From contig CM070563.1 of the NCBI GenBank assembly GCA_036346405.1, forward strand, positions 23,417,022-23,481,021: DNA of 64,000 nt, read 5' to 3'. Position numbers and translations under genes: made by a program. Position 1 is the first letter of the stretch. Each line of letters begins with the position of its first letter. This DNA is from Phyllostachys edulis. Its lineage: Eukaryota; Streptophyta; Magnoliopsida; Poales; Poaceae. The notes beneath the pieces are model-generated. The model saw nothing but the letters and a program-made list of their open reading frames with translations, did no database searches and had not been told where the DNA came from. Below are positions 1 through 11,460 of this stretch, in pieces.

Positions 1-2925
1 GAATAGGATGGCAGTAAATATGAAATTACCACAATGAGGATGAGATCAAACCCAAGTCAGGATAAGACCACCCACAGCCCCAACCCATCCTCATTCTCAT
101 CACCTTGGCCACAAGAGGAGGGGAGCAACCAGGAGGAGCCTCACCCACAGCCACCACCCCAGCCATTGGAGCAAAGGGGCAAAGGAAGGAAGGAGCACCA
201 GCAAGCCGGCACTGCAACTTCTCCCCATCCCCAAAAACCCTAGCAGGAGGTAACCCGGCCCACATATGCTTGTTCTAATCATCCATAGCTATCTATCAAA
301 TCATCAGACATTAAGGTAATCACCCACATCCACCCTCAGTATATCCAGTCCATCACAGAGCAAGGGAGGGGTAAAGGATTAGAGAGCAGAGCGAGGTTAT
401 ACCTCAGTAAGCGTCGGCCAAACCACCCCAAAATCACCACCCTTTTGCATCATGTAGAAACCAACCATGACCTGTGTTATGCATCAATCAAGCACCAACA
501 AGCAAAATGATTAAATCAACCAAATCAAGTAACTTTTGGACCATCAGTGAAGGGGGGTTAAGGTGAGGTAGCCATCGGGACCAGAGTCGGCAAGCCGGCG
601 GCCGACGGTGGTCGGAGGCCAAGCCGTCGCGTCGGGTCGAGCCAAGGCAGAAGGGGGAGGAGACCGCAGTGGGCCCAGGGCCGAGAGGCGGTGTGGAGGC
701 GCGTGAGTCTGCCGTGGCTGCCCCTGCCAGCAGGCCGGACTAGAGTGGGAGGAGGTCTTGGCCGGGTGGAGCGGATCGGCGAGGCCGAGCAGCAGTGGGG
801 GCGCCAGATTGGACGCCGAGAGAGGAGGCGACGGTGGAGCCAGGGAGAGAGGAGGCGCTGGAGAGGAGCGCCGTGGGGGAAGCTCCAGGGAGGCGGCGCC
901 AGGGGGGGCGACGGTGGCTTCATTAGATGAGGAAGGAGGAGGGGGAGTAAGAAAAGGAGTTGGGGAAAATGAAATTGGTGACCTCAGGGGTGTAGGCCGA
1001 ATGGAATAAAAGGGGAAGAGGGTGTTTGTGTCGCCAGTTAGAAAGGATAGGAAATAGGATTAGATTGGTTAGGGTTTTAGTGTAGCAAAATAGATTAAGG
1101 TTAGAGATTAGAATTTAAGTGCTAATTTTTGGATGTATTTAGATTAGACAAATAATCTTGACTCATTAGCAATCGTTTAATTGGATTAGAATAATTAAGA
1201 TGATTAATTTGTGCCTAGTTTGAGAGTTGAAGTTTTTACTTCCGCACTAAATAAAATCAAATAGATGTTTGAACGCGCATAAAATTTACTAGAGTTTCTA
1301 ATATTCGGTCATGTGTAGCTTTTCTCGTCGTTCTTTAGATCGTGTGTATTTTTAGTCCTAACCCTAGAGCCGTTATCTTAGGAACAGCATTGGCGGGAGT
1401 GTTAACATGGCGATAGCCGAAAAGGGTTTATTAACACAAAAATCCACTAATGAAAAGAATCGTCTAACTAATATACATTTAGTAGCACCAAAATGTCACT
1501 AAGTATTTACTTAAATATTTATTATCCGTTTAAATGCATATTTGCGTGAGATTTGAGCCGACGCAGCGGCGAGAGTTGAATCGGATTTTATCGACAGTGA
1601 GCTTTACTACTCTTTTGAAGGCAAGCTACTCTCTTGTTCATTAATATAGCTATATTAAATGTAAACAATACTTTATTCTATTGTATATGTATTGCATCAA
1701 AACTATTTCTCAAAAACTCAAATCTAATAAATGAGATGAAAATGAGAAAGATAAGAAAGATGAAAGAAAAGATGAAAATTAAGTAATGAGAAATGATATG
1801 AAAGCAGAGTATTAATATGGTTGGTAAAGGGTGCCCGGGGTAAGGATGAGAGAGGGCAAGAGGTGGGACCCTTTACTTATGGTTATAATATAAGGACAAA
1901 CAAAACTCTTACTCGGTCAGAGACTGTAAATTCAGTACCAACCATTTTCCCGTTTTTCGACGAGCAGAAAATGCTACCTTGTTACGTGATTTCGCTCTCC
2001 ACACCGGGTATGTAATATGCGTGAGTGTGGTGTAAGAAGAGATGCTATAAGCACTAGGTGGAGTGTTGGGTGCGAAGAGGATGAATCGGCCCAACCAACA
2101 TTACGAACTTCGGTGGTGGCAGTCAAGACCGACGAAAATAATGGGTGGAGAAAAATATTCACGTAACACGAAAAGCGTTACGTATTCGAACTCGAAGTCG
2201 CATCAAAGGAAATGCGATGTACCCGGTTTAAAGAGGGTTGGGGTAGTGTGGGTAAAGTGGTACAAGCTGCATGATGCTATCAAATCATGAATTCATGCCG
2301 GTCTCTGGATTGGAGTCTCAGAGGAACCATGGGGTCTATTTTCTCTCCGAGTAATCAAGTAGTCTTTTCAGAATAAAATCTGCAACCTAATGTTTTAATG
2401 TCTATTTTCAGAATAAGAGAAGAGGTAAGAATGTTGTTAAGGACGAAAAGTTAGAATCATCAATTGCATTTAGCTACTAATGCTTGCTGAGTACACTATA
2501 GTACTCACTCTTGCTATCTTTCCCTTGCTTAGACCCTAGCTCTGCCGGGAGCAATCCCGTGTGGGAGGAGGGTTTTGCAGGTGCAGATGAGGCTACAGGT
2601 GATGAGGGCGTATATGTTGACGAGCAAGGTGAGATGGACTTCTCTTTTGACTCGTGGGACGAGTAGTTCGTTGGAGAGACTCAGATGGCAAACTCAGGGG
2701 GAAAGTGTTATCCCCTCTTTTGTTGTAAATAAATAAGTGTAATTAGAACCTTAGTCTTTTGTGGCTACTGTTGTAATAAAGGAACAGTTTCTATCTTATT
2801 GTTCTGCTGCGTAACTCTGATAATGGCTTACTATTCGTTGGAGCAGTGTTCTACTGGGCAAACGAATAGTAATCCGTATGCTTAAGTGTGATTACCTCCT
2901 GGGTAATGACACGGGGCGCCGCATG
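1..2925 (+). repeat. Gypsy-type LTR sequence, left end outside the window
   Basis: No gene is recognised here. About 550-930 is GC-rich (G-rich on the plus strand) and gives only low-complexity reading frames. At 2490-2515 there is a GAGTAC / GTACTC stretch, followed by a short acidic reading frame that ends in a stop near 2667. The same arrangement occurs near the right end of the Tekay LTR (34690-34775), so I read this as the right part of a plus-oriented gypsy LTR. No TGTAAC start is visible, so that end lies before position 1. The right limit at 2925 is set only by where copia LTR homology begins. The segment 1030-1800 is AT-rich with nothing recognisable. Confidence 0.4.
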
Positions 2926-3318
2926 GACTTACATGAGTTTAATACATATTAGCTATCTATTCTTCGGTTGACTCAAATATATAAAGTGATCAAATAAAAT
3001 ATTTGTTAAGAGCCAACATATCTATTAAGGAAAATATGGACTTTGATTTTAAATCTGTGTAGAGACCTGTTTGAAATCTATCTCTAATTATGGGACGGGA
3101 TAGGATTCTATGCTAAAAGGTTATCTATAAGGATTAGGTCCTCTCAGCAGGGTAACTCATGCCATACCACCTATCCCTATCTGTAGTTGGAACTTGTGGC
3201 TTACCTCTTGTTGGGAAAGACCAAACCCTAGGTAGATTGAGCATTTGCGCATCTACTGCTACAGATCAACCCTATCACAAATAATGACATCGTAATCAGG
3301 TATGCTTCCGCTTTTACA
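2926..3318 (+). repeat. Copia LTR A (5'-truncated copy of the 56061-56479 LTR)
   Basis: The segment aligns along nearly its whole length with 56083-56479. Shared landmarks include TACATGAGTTTAATA at the left, a run reading ATATAAAGTGATCAAATAAA, and the 3' end CAGGTATGCTTCCG followed by TTTACA. About 22 bp of the left end found in copy B is missing here. No primer-binding site follows the right end, so it is not an intact 5' LTR. It is probably what remains of the 5' LTR of the copia element at 48863-56479, pushed away by the RLG-X insertion, but no matching target-site duplication confirms this. Confidence 0.75.
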
Positions 3319-3320
3319 GA

Positions 3321-3503
3321 TTATTTATTGCGTCAGCTGATGTCAGCAGGGGGAATTACGAATTTCGGTCGAATTATTTTTCAAAAGAAAATGGCTTGAG
3401 CCAATGACAGGTGGGCCCCACGGAATGGGGCTGCCACACAAGCACCACGTAGGCAGCCATGCTTGCGGACACGGGGGCAAAAAGGTGACGTGGCCATGAC
3501 AAG
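3321..3503 (-). repeat. Displaced internal fragment of the RLG-X LTR
   Basis: These roughly 180 bp are a third copy of an LTR-internal block that also lies at 5094-5270 and 47308-47486 (landmarks GCGTCAGCTGA, GACAGGTGGGCCCCACGGAAT and CACACAAGCACCAC). It is cut at both sides. It meets the main LTR block at 3501-3503 through the shared triplet AAG, as expected for a joint formed at microhomology. Confidence 0.7.
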
Positions 3504-3639
3504 TCTATCGATCTACCACATCATGGTATATATTAGTCCACCAAAATTATGGTATATATTAGTTCACAACAATTATAGATCATCCTAATACTTTTATTCA
3601 ATTAACTCCACCATTTCATCAATTTCTCTATGATCTAAC

Positions 3640-4580
3640 CAAGATTATTTCTATAATCCAACAAAGATTCATTCCTATAATCAATACACAATAACCATGT
3701 AATCATAGAATCCAATCTCCAATAATTATATAATCCTATAATTCAACATCCATCAATTAGTCCTGTAATTCCATCTCCAACAATTAATCATATAATCCCA
3801 CATCAGACAATTAATTCTATAATCCAATCTCCAATAATCCACTCTTTAATAATAATCTATTTCTAATAATCCACCATCTATAAATCCAAAATGATATATT
3901 CTAGTAATCCGGCAAATATATACTTCTATAATCCAATCAAGATTTATTTCTATAATCCAACCAAGGTTTCTTCTAAATCCAACTCCTCTATTCAATTATA
4001 TCCAATAAATCCAATATGACCAAAATACCCAATTAATTCCATACTACCGGTTCAACCTAATTCACCAAAATCAACATCATAAATAGGGGATCCTATATTT
4101 GAATCTACAACAATAGTCTACTTCTTTAATCTAATATCCAACAATCGTGTATTTCTATAATCCAATAATCATGTATTCATATAATCTAATATCCAATAAT
4201 CATGTGATTCTATAATCGATATCCATCCATAATGTACTTCTACAATCCAATATTCATCGCTTATATAACCCTATAATCCATCATCCAACAATAACAATTT
4301 CTATAATCCGACATCCAACCATAACTAATCCTATATACAACAAACATATAATCCGAGTATCCCATAGGGATGCAATATTGTGATCTAATTAGGATGTAAT
4401 CCGATAATCACGTATTCCAATAATCAATAATGATGCAATCCTATAACCCAACAATTAACTATTGTATAATTGTATAATCAATATCAAAGAATCATGTATT
4501 CCTATAATCCTACTTCCATCCATCGTATATTGCTATAATCCAACAATAAGGTATTCTTATAATCTAGTCTTTTCAATTTC
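3640..4580. repeat. Degenerate TATAATCC-rich repeat array in the LTR
   Basis: The octamer TATAATCC and close variants recur dozens of times, mostly followed by CAAC, CAAT or ATCC blocks, with irregular 15-30 bp spacing. A homologous array lies at 45836-46790. It is a degenerate minisatellite-like expansion inside the RLG-X LTR. The solo LTR at 19109-22922 has no such block at the matching position (near 20850), so the expansion looks family-specific. Confidence 0.8.
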
Positions 4581-5730
4581 TAACTCCTAAATACATCACA
4601 TTCGGAAAGATTCTTCATACTGACTGTCTTGATAATAAATGGCCATACAAGTGGAATTGGGAATAACTATAAAGCTTAAAACAAGAATTTAAATTACTTG
4701 AATTTAAATAAGCATGCAATTGTAATTTAAAATGAAATTTAAATAATTTAAAATACTGGGATTCAAATATGATCAAAGGATGTAACTTGCTTTGCTTATT
4801 TAGTTGTTGTTCTTAAACGACGCCGAAATGCAAAGAAGCGTCAAAATCCGGTTCTCTAAAGTCGTCGGAATCTACACGCCAAAATAAGCCAAATTCAAAT
4901 AAAATCCAAATGAACTCCAAATTAAATAATTTTGGTTCTGAGAGGTAGATATTGAACTTAGATGAATTTAGAAATTTAAATCACTCAAATCAGAGCTCGA
5001 ACGAAGGAGAACAGGCTCTCGGAAGTTTGAAAATACATCAAATGATGAAATTCAGAATTTATGGAAGTAGTTTTCTATAGGAAAATCAATTTATTGAGTC
5101 AGCTGACGTCAGCAGGGGGAATTATGAATTTCGGATGAATTATTTTTCAAAATAAAATGGCTTGAGCCATTGACAGGTGGGCCCCACGGAATAAGGCTGC
5201 CACACAAGCACCACACAGGTAGCCACGCTGGCGGACACGGGGGCAAAATGGTGACGTAGCCATGAAAAGGCGGTGAGGTGGCGGTGCCACGTTGGCGAGG
5301 ACTAGCGGCGCTTGGTTCTTAAGACTTGTCGACGCACGGCCTGGCGGCGTCGGTGAGGGCACCAGGAGAAGGAGGGTGAGGCAAGTTTCAGGCTCTCCTT
5401 GGCGGTGCTAGGGCGCGAAGGGAACGTCGGCAGTGAGGAGAAAGAGCGGCGGTGGCGGCGGCGAGATGCGGCTCGCGGTGGTGAGATGCGGCTCACGGCG
5501 GCGCTAGGGCTCCGGTGGTTCTCGGAGGGAGTGGGTGCGAGCACCGTGTAGAGCACAGTGAGGCGGTGTCGAGGTGGAGGCGGCGAAGGACCCTTGCCGG
5601 CGGCGCGGTCAACGACGGCGTAAGCTTCAGCCGAGGAGGTTGAAGCTCCAAATTCCGACGAAAGAAGGTGAGAGGGGAGTGGTGGTCTGCGCAGATGGAA
5701 AGAGGATGAAGAGGGGCACATCATGCTCCT

Positions 5731-5737
5731 CTTTATA
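5731..5737 (-). promoter_or_regulatory. Probable LTR TATA box
   Basis: On the minus strand this reads TATAAAG, at the edge of the GC-rich zone of the RLG-X 3' LTR. The same box lies at the matching place of the other LTR (47944-47950), and the Tekay LTRs have TATAAAG in a comparable position. Confidence 0.55.
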
Positions 5738-6642
5738 GCGGTCGAGTAGGGGAGAGGGAGGAGGTCAATGGTATGGGCGCACGGCGAGGCTGATGGGAGT
5801 GCGACATGGAGCTCGGTGTGGCCAGCGGTGGGACGAAGGCAGGTGGGGGAAAAGATGGGGGAGTGACGCGGTGTGGCAGCGGGATTCGCAGCCCTCGTCA
5901 ACGGCAACGGGCGGCAAAGGCATGGGCGTCAGGGCGGTGATGTGGGCGCGTGGGCGACTCAGCATGGGCTGCCAACAGAGAGAAGGAGGCGAGGAGGAAG
6001 ATGGCTTGGCGAGTGGGCTCCCACTGCAAATGAAATGGAGAGGGAAAGGAGAAAGGGCGACTAATCCAAGTGCCCCACAGTAAGAGAGAGAGGAGAGAAG
6101 GCCAAAGCAGGAGGTCACGACAGAGCAGCCGAAAGCAGAGGGAGGAAAGATGGAAAGGGAGTGGGCCAGCCAAAAAGATTCGGCCCAAAACCAAAAATCG
6201 GATTTTAACACTTTTTTAATTTTAGAAATTGAGTTAAATGAAATAGGTTTTTGGAAAATAGAAAATAGAGTTAAAAAATTCTAGAAAAATACACAGAAAT
6301 TCCTTGAATTATTTTGAACTTAATAAAATTATTTCCAACTTAAAATTGGCTTTTATTTTTGCACATAAATTAATTTTAATTTCTAGAAACTAGGAAAAGC
6401 CTTTTCAAAATCCGAAAATTTAGTAATTTAATTAAATTTTGCTTTTTAACTTAAAATCAATAAAAATCTAGTAAACTTAATAAAATTTTATTTTTGACTT
6501 TTAAACATAGGAAATTCAAGAAAAGCAATAAAACTCTTTTTAAATTTTCGTAAAATCAAGGAAACTCTTTTACAACTCAGAGAAATCAATAAAATAATAA
6601 TTTTATTAATTTGAAATAGTAACAGAACTTTGGGATGTTACA

Positions 6643-7272
6643 AACTACCCCCCTTAAAGAAATCTCGTCCCTGAGATTCAGAGAGGTTAGAGAGAAGGAC
6701 ATGTATAGGATGACTATATTGGGAGGCTAGAAAGAGATACAGAGAGTTTATCTTCAAGTTGGCTTCATATCCAAAGATCTTGAGTTGTCCGAATTTTTGA
6801 AGTGTCGGTTCGTCCTTCAAGTCCTTTGTGCAATGACAGGTTTGAGTTGTCCAAATGATTGATACAGAAGAGGGAAAAGCAAAAGATGAGAGAGAAAGCT
6901 ATGAGGAGAGAAGTCTACCCCCCTTAAGCAAACGTTGTCCATAAGATCAACAGATCTACATACAACGTACCAAAAGAAAATATATCATAAAAATCAAGCA
7001 ACAATACAACGTTCTACTCGATCGATACTCTTAACCTGGTAAAGCGACTCAATACACAGAATGAGCTTTGTCAAACTTAAGCTATATGGTTGGGCTAACA
7101 TCGCGATCTTCGGTTGACGGTCTTTCATAAATCTTGCATGTTGTCCTTGAATGGTAGAGATGACTTGATGACTTTTACGGTGTTCTCTTGACAGCTTCAC
7201 GTCTTGTGGTCTTGAACGTGATTGTTAAGAAACGTGTGACCATCTATAGAAAATTTTAAGGGAAAGAGGATC
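6643..7272 (-). mobile_element. RLG-X interior, 3' part with polypurine tract
   Basis: Directly beside the LTR, the minus strand shows a polypurine tract and flank (6646-6690) containing ACGAGATTTCTTTAAGGGGGG. The Tekay element has almost the same sequence before its own 3' LTR. A second run, CTACCCCCCTTAAG, lies at 6914. No gag or pol homology is seen in the roughly 630 bp, so the element appears non-autonomous. The Tat element is inserted at 7273. Confidence 0.75.
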
Positions 7273-8066
7273 TGTCGGTGTTTTAAGACCGAACTTATGT
7301 AAAGATTGTTTGATTCGGGGGTTCCTCTAGGCTCAAAATCATACAGAGATGGAGACACGGGAATTTTATACAGGTTCGGGCCTTCTCCTAGGAGAATAAC
7401 AACCCTACTCTGTGTGTATGTATTGAGTATACTAGATTACAAGATCAAGCCAGAAAACTAGAGTATTGTGCTTCTCAGAATTCGGGGCCTCCCCATTGCT
7501 CTGATGGTCCTTGCCTTTTATACCGTTCCCAGAATGTACGCCGTTGGACCTCTAATAAAAGGTCACTTAATCATCAAGATCGTGGCGCCGTTACTGGAGG
7601 TTACTGTAGGAGTTAAAACATTCCCACGTCGCCAGGCAATTATCATCATAAAAGGGAGTTAAAATCGTGCCATTATCCTAGGAAATAATGGCGTAGTTTA
7701 CTGCTCGTATTTTGAATACGGTGCGGAAGATTCCTTTATCGACTAGGCCCACATGTCTGTGAGCCTTGTCGACTAGGGCCTGGTCGTAGAAGGTCTTACA
7801 ACCAGGGGACGGTCGTAGGAAAGCTTACGACTGCATACTGATCGTAGTAGAGCTTACGATCATGGGATAGTCGTACAAGGACTTACGACTATGGGGTAGT
7901 CATAGAAAGACCCATGACTACAGGGTGGTCGTAGAAGAACTTACGACCTCCTGCTTCTCCCTTATTAATATTTAAGGGGTATACTCAGGAGTTATGTGAC
8001 GTCATTATTACCTCATAATATGAATTATGGATAAATGATTAAATGAGGATTGTTATATCCTCGTCA
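7273..8066 (-). repeat. Tat element 3' LTR
   Basis: A 794-bp TG...CA repeat, nearly colinear with 24845-25628. Differences are mainly single-base indels, several turning CAG or CTG into CG in the other copy. It contains the hairpin array at 7781-7948. Confidence 0.95.
7781..7948. repeat. Array of six short hairpins in the Tat LTR
   Basis: Six imperfect palindromes of 22-24 bp recur about every 29 bp (7781-7804, 7810-7832, 7839-7862, 7869-7890, 7898-7919, 7927-7948). Each has a 6-7 bp stem, such as GGTCGTA with TACGACC, around an 8-10 nt spacer of the form GAAGNNCT. Stem changes are mostly matched on both sides: GATCGTA with TACGATC in the third, AGTCAT with ATGACT in the fifth. The first hairpin is mismatched here but fully paired as GGTTGTA / TACAACC in the other LTR. 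Confidence 0.85.
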
Positions 8067-8085
8067 TCTAGCCCCCCAAGCTTAA
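8067..8085 (-). other. Tat polypurine tract
   Basis: Next to the 3' LTR the plus strand reads TCTAGCCCCCCAAGCTT, giving a G-rich purine tract on the minus strand. It is in the right place for priming plus-strand DNA synthesis. Confidence 0.7.
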
Positions 8086-9594
8086 GCGAAAAATAGCTTG
8101 CTTGAGAAAGGAGCATAGATGATCTTACGACCAGTAGATGGTCGTGGAAAAGATGGTCGAAGGAAAAACTCTTTGACTAATGTTTCATTTGACTAGAAAT
8201 TTACTTAGTCAAGAAAGTTGTAGGATAACCTTGCGTCTCACAAGGTGATCGTAGAAGATCTAACGGTCCCCGAGTGGTCGTAGTATTGTGGTTGGAAGTA
8301 GAAACTTTCCAACCGTTGTTACTTTTGACCAGAAAAGACTTGGTCAAGAAGGTAAATTTCGCTTGAGGTGTAAAAACAGACCTGACTTCCTCGAGTAGAC
8401 AAATTTTAAGAATCCCAATCGACTCCCTTGCCGTTGTCTGCTGGAGTAGTTCCCGAAGCGTTGGCAACCGTTGGGTAGCCACGTCTTTTCATCTTCGGGT
8501 GTGCGGTTATAAAGTTTCACCGTGGGTGAGGGTAAGGTCTTTTACCTTCCCCCAATTTGTTCTTGCTGTTCAAAACTTTCGAGTTCTCCGCCGCCGACCA
8601 AATCGAGCTTCCTTCTCCAACCCTTCCACATCCAATCTCTTAGCTTTCGGGAGAAATGGCCGAGCCGCTTCGATGGGCTGAATCGAGATGGACGCGCCAA
8701 GATTCAAGCTTTGGTCGACTCGAGAAGATTCCAAGGTGAATTGCGTGAGATGGATCGGCCGCCAGCAAAGATTGGCCATCGAAGGAGATGGGGCAAATCC
8801 CTATCTTCCAAGCATTCTGTGAGTGCGGCCTTCGATTACCTACTTATTCTTTCCTTACATTGGTACTCGAGTACTTCCAAGTAGATTTGGTGAACCTCGT
8901 TCCCAATTCAATTACAATGTTGGGGGTATTCGTGTACCTTTGCGAGGCCTACCTGGGGATCCCGGCTGACTTGGAGTTGTTCCAGATTACTACGGAATGA
9001 CTCGGTTAAGCGGAATTGTCGATGGGTCGAGTCCAAGCTCCATGACGGAAGTCGAGGGAGTACATTCAGATGTTTACCCAGTCGTCGTGGCTGGGGTGGA
9101 AGAAGAGGTGGTTCTAATGAGGACAGCCTCTCCTTCATTGGAAAGCCAGCAGAGAAGGTTCCTTCATGGGATGTGATTCCTAAGGACCTTCGCCGGATTG
9201 CCCCCTTCATCCAAGCCATCGTAGACTTGAAGGAAGAGGGGCTTACTGGATGGCATGTGGTGAAGGATTTCATCACGCACCGCATCAGCCCACTGAAGAA
9301 GAGGGCTCACCAGATGTGGAGGTACTCAGGTTCATTGGACCCGACGAGGGACTATACGGAGGGTAAGTAAACCTTAAGCTTTAGCCTTCTTTCTGTTGAT
9401 TTCAGAATTAGCTTTATTTAAGGTTCTCTTGTTTCTGCAGACCTCTCGCAAGAGGAGATTGACGCCCGAGTCAAGCTTATCTGGCGAGAAGCCCCCGCCC
9501 ATGTCGTGGCACCTCCAATCTCGTTGACACCTTCTGAAGACAAGCTTGAGCGCCTAAAGGTAATCGATAGTCGATTTCGTCTTTAGGACTTTAT

Positions 9595-9735
9595 AGTCAT
9601 AGGAGAACTTATGATCGAAAGTGCCGATCATAAAAAAGCTACGATCAAAGTTATGGTCAGAGAAGAACTTCGACCGAGATTTGTCGAGAAAAAGCTACGA
9701 CATGGTAATTGGTCGTAGAAGAACTTACGATCACT
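9595..9735. repeat. Hairpin cluster in an aORF intron
   Basis: About five palindromes of the LTR type (GTCGTAG...CTTACGAC variants, such as GGTCAGAG...CTTCGACC and GTCGAG...CTACGAC) fill the intron between the exons ending at 9559 and starting at 9766. Confidence 0.7.
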
Positions 9736-11335
9736 TTATAATTTCTCTCTTTTCGACTTCTGCAGAAAGTAGGCAAGGAAAACCGTCGGGACAACGAGGA
9801 GGTAGAACTGATGGTCGTTGGAGTGGCCACCGTAGAGCAGCTTGTTTCTCCCCCTTCCAAGAGGCGTCGGCTCGTTAAAGTCGCAGACAAGGGATGCTCG
9901 AGCTCGAGTCCTGCTGTTAAGCAAGCGGATGCTCCTTAGACCAGGAAGAGAAAGCCCACACAAGTTGCTGACAAGGGTAGTGCGAGCTCGAGTTCCGCTA
10001 CTCCGTCCGCACCTTCGGCTAATCTTACCGCTGAAATAATCACTGCAGAGGAAACAATTGCGGCAGGAATAGCTGAAGTGTTCAAACCTAAAGCCCCCAA
10101 GGCCAAGGTACTCTTCTATTATGACAATAAAACCTTCGCAATTTCTACCTCCCCTGGTTTTATCAAGTGACTTGAGAAGGATAACTGGAAGAGTTTCATG
10201 TCTTTTGTGAAGGAGACTGCTGCACCAGCAGTGCCCGTGGTTGAGGGTGATGCTGCCCTTGAGGTGGCCGAGGCTGATCTCGACTGCCCAGAGAGCCAAG
10301 GGGCCCAAGAAGCGATGGCGCTTGATCAAGACCCACGACTAGACGTGGTCGTGGCTGATCCTCAACTTAAGTATCAACCAGACGTGGTTGAGAAAAAGTT
10401 GAAGAAACCTCTCATAGGGAGGGTTGTTTCCAAACTTAAGATCTCGTCCGGCACTCGGAGGTATGTAAAAGAGACAAAATTGTAAGGTCAACATTTACCT
10501 TTTGCTTTTTATCACCTGACCGTGTTTTCCTTTTCATGGTCTTAGCGGCTCCCTCATCATCAAGGACGTTCTTTTAAGGAACCCATCAGAGTTTCTTGGC
10601 GAAGGAACAACAGCGACGGTGATCGAAGGGTTAACCACTGTCCAAATGGTGGAGGATGCCATTGTAGCTGATGTGGCTACGACCAGCGGAGCGGTCGTAG
10701 GGTCAGAAGTGGCTACGACCATAGGAGTGGTCATAGAACCAGGGGTGGAGATGGTAGCGGCAAAGACACTCGGCCATGGGGGTGAAACATCCATCCAGCG
10801 CTCCGGGAAGGAAGTTGTTGTGGATGATCCTCCCAGCCTCCAAGGTCAAGCTACCGATGCCGTTACCTCCGAAAGGAGGAGAAGGGTTCAAGCTCTTCGA
10901 TCACTCCTTAGGGTTCTTCACCCCTGCCACCATTGTGGGCTCCCGCGCGTTCAGATCTCGTGATCGCGTTCCTCACCCTAATGACATTCCCAACTGAGGG
11001 GATGTTTTCGATGACGAGTGTCTCGAAAGGGTATGGTGGAAACGAGTCAATGAGATCGATGAACTGAGGGACCCCACGAAGGTGGTATCTTCGTTTGCTC
11101 GGTCCACCATGAATGTAAGTATCCTAAGCTTGGTATTTTACATATATGTCTTTTCGCGCAGCCTTTCTCTACGCAGAATACATTGGAACAAATTATCGCT
11201 GTTGCCGAATATCACAGGCAACTTGTCCAACTGCGACAAGACAAAGCGCTACTCTGCGAATAGGCAGAGAGGTTGTAAGTAACTGCTTCTCATAGTCTTT
11301 ATATGTTCCGACCACTTTCATAGTACTTGTAAAGT

Positions 11336-11460
11336 TTGTCGTAGAAGATCTTACGACTAAGTACTGATCGAAGAAGAACTTATGACCAGGGTTTTTGTCG
11401 TAGAAGAACTTACGACTAGGAACTGATCGTAGAAGAAACTTACGACCAGGTTCTATACTT
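11336..11460. repeat. Second intronic hairpin cluster
   Basis: Four palindromes of the same family lie head to tail in the intron after the exon 11177-11274, each close to GTCGTAGAAGAACTTACGAC. Confidence 0.75.

Larger units (their letters stand above)
3501..6642 (-). repeat. RLG-X 3' LTR (left 1.5 kb missing)
   Basis: This is the minus-oriented LTR of a gypsy-like element. Read on the minus strand it begins TGTAACATCCCAAAG at 6642. It aligns with 29003-29128 plus 45835-48862, the right part of the other RLG-X LTR. The order is a TATAATCC-rich tract, an AT-rich tract, a GC-rich promoter and leader zone (5270-6150), then an AT-rich 3' zone. The long GC-rich reading frames inside (for example 5302-5907 minus) are not conserved between the copies and are not genes. 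The part matching 25831-28960 is absent on the left, so this LTR was truncated by rearrangement. Confidence 0.85.

Noticed and set aside
5302..5907. 201-codon minus-strand frame
   Set aside because: It lies in the GC-rich zone of the RLG-X 3' LTR, is low in complexity, and the other LTR does not keep the same frame.
7781..7948. CRISPR-like array
   Set aside because: The repeats are palindromes with variable stems and 5-8 bp gaps, in a plant retrotransposon LTR with no cas genes.
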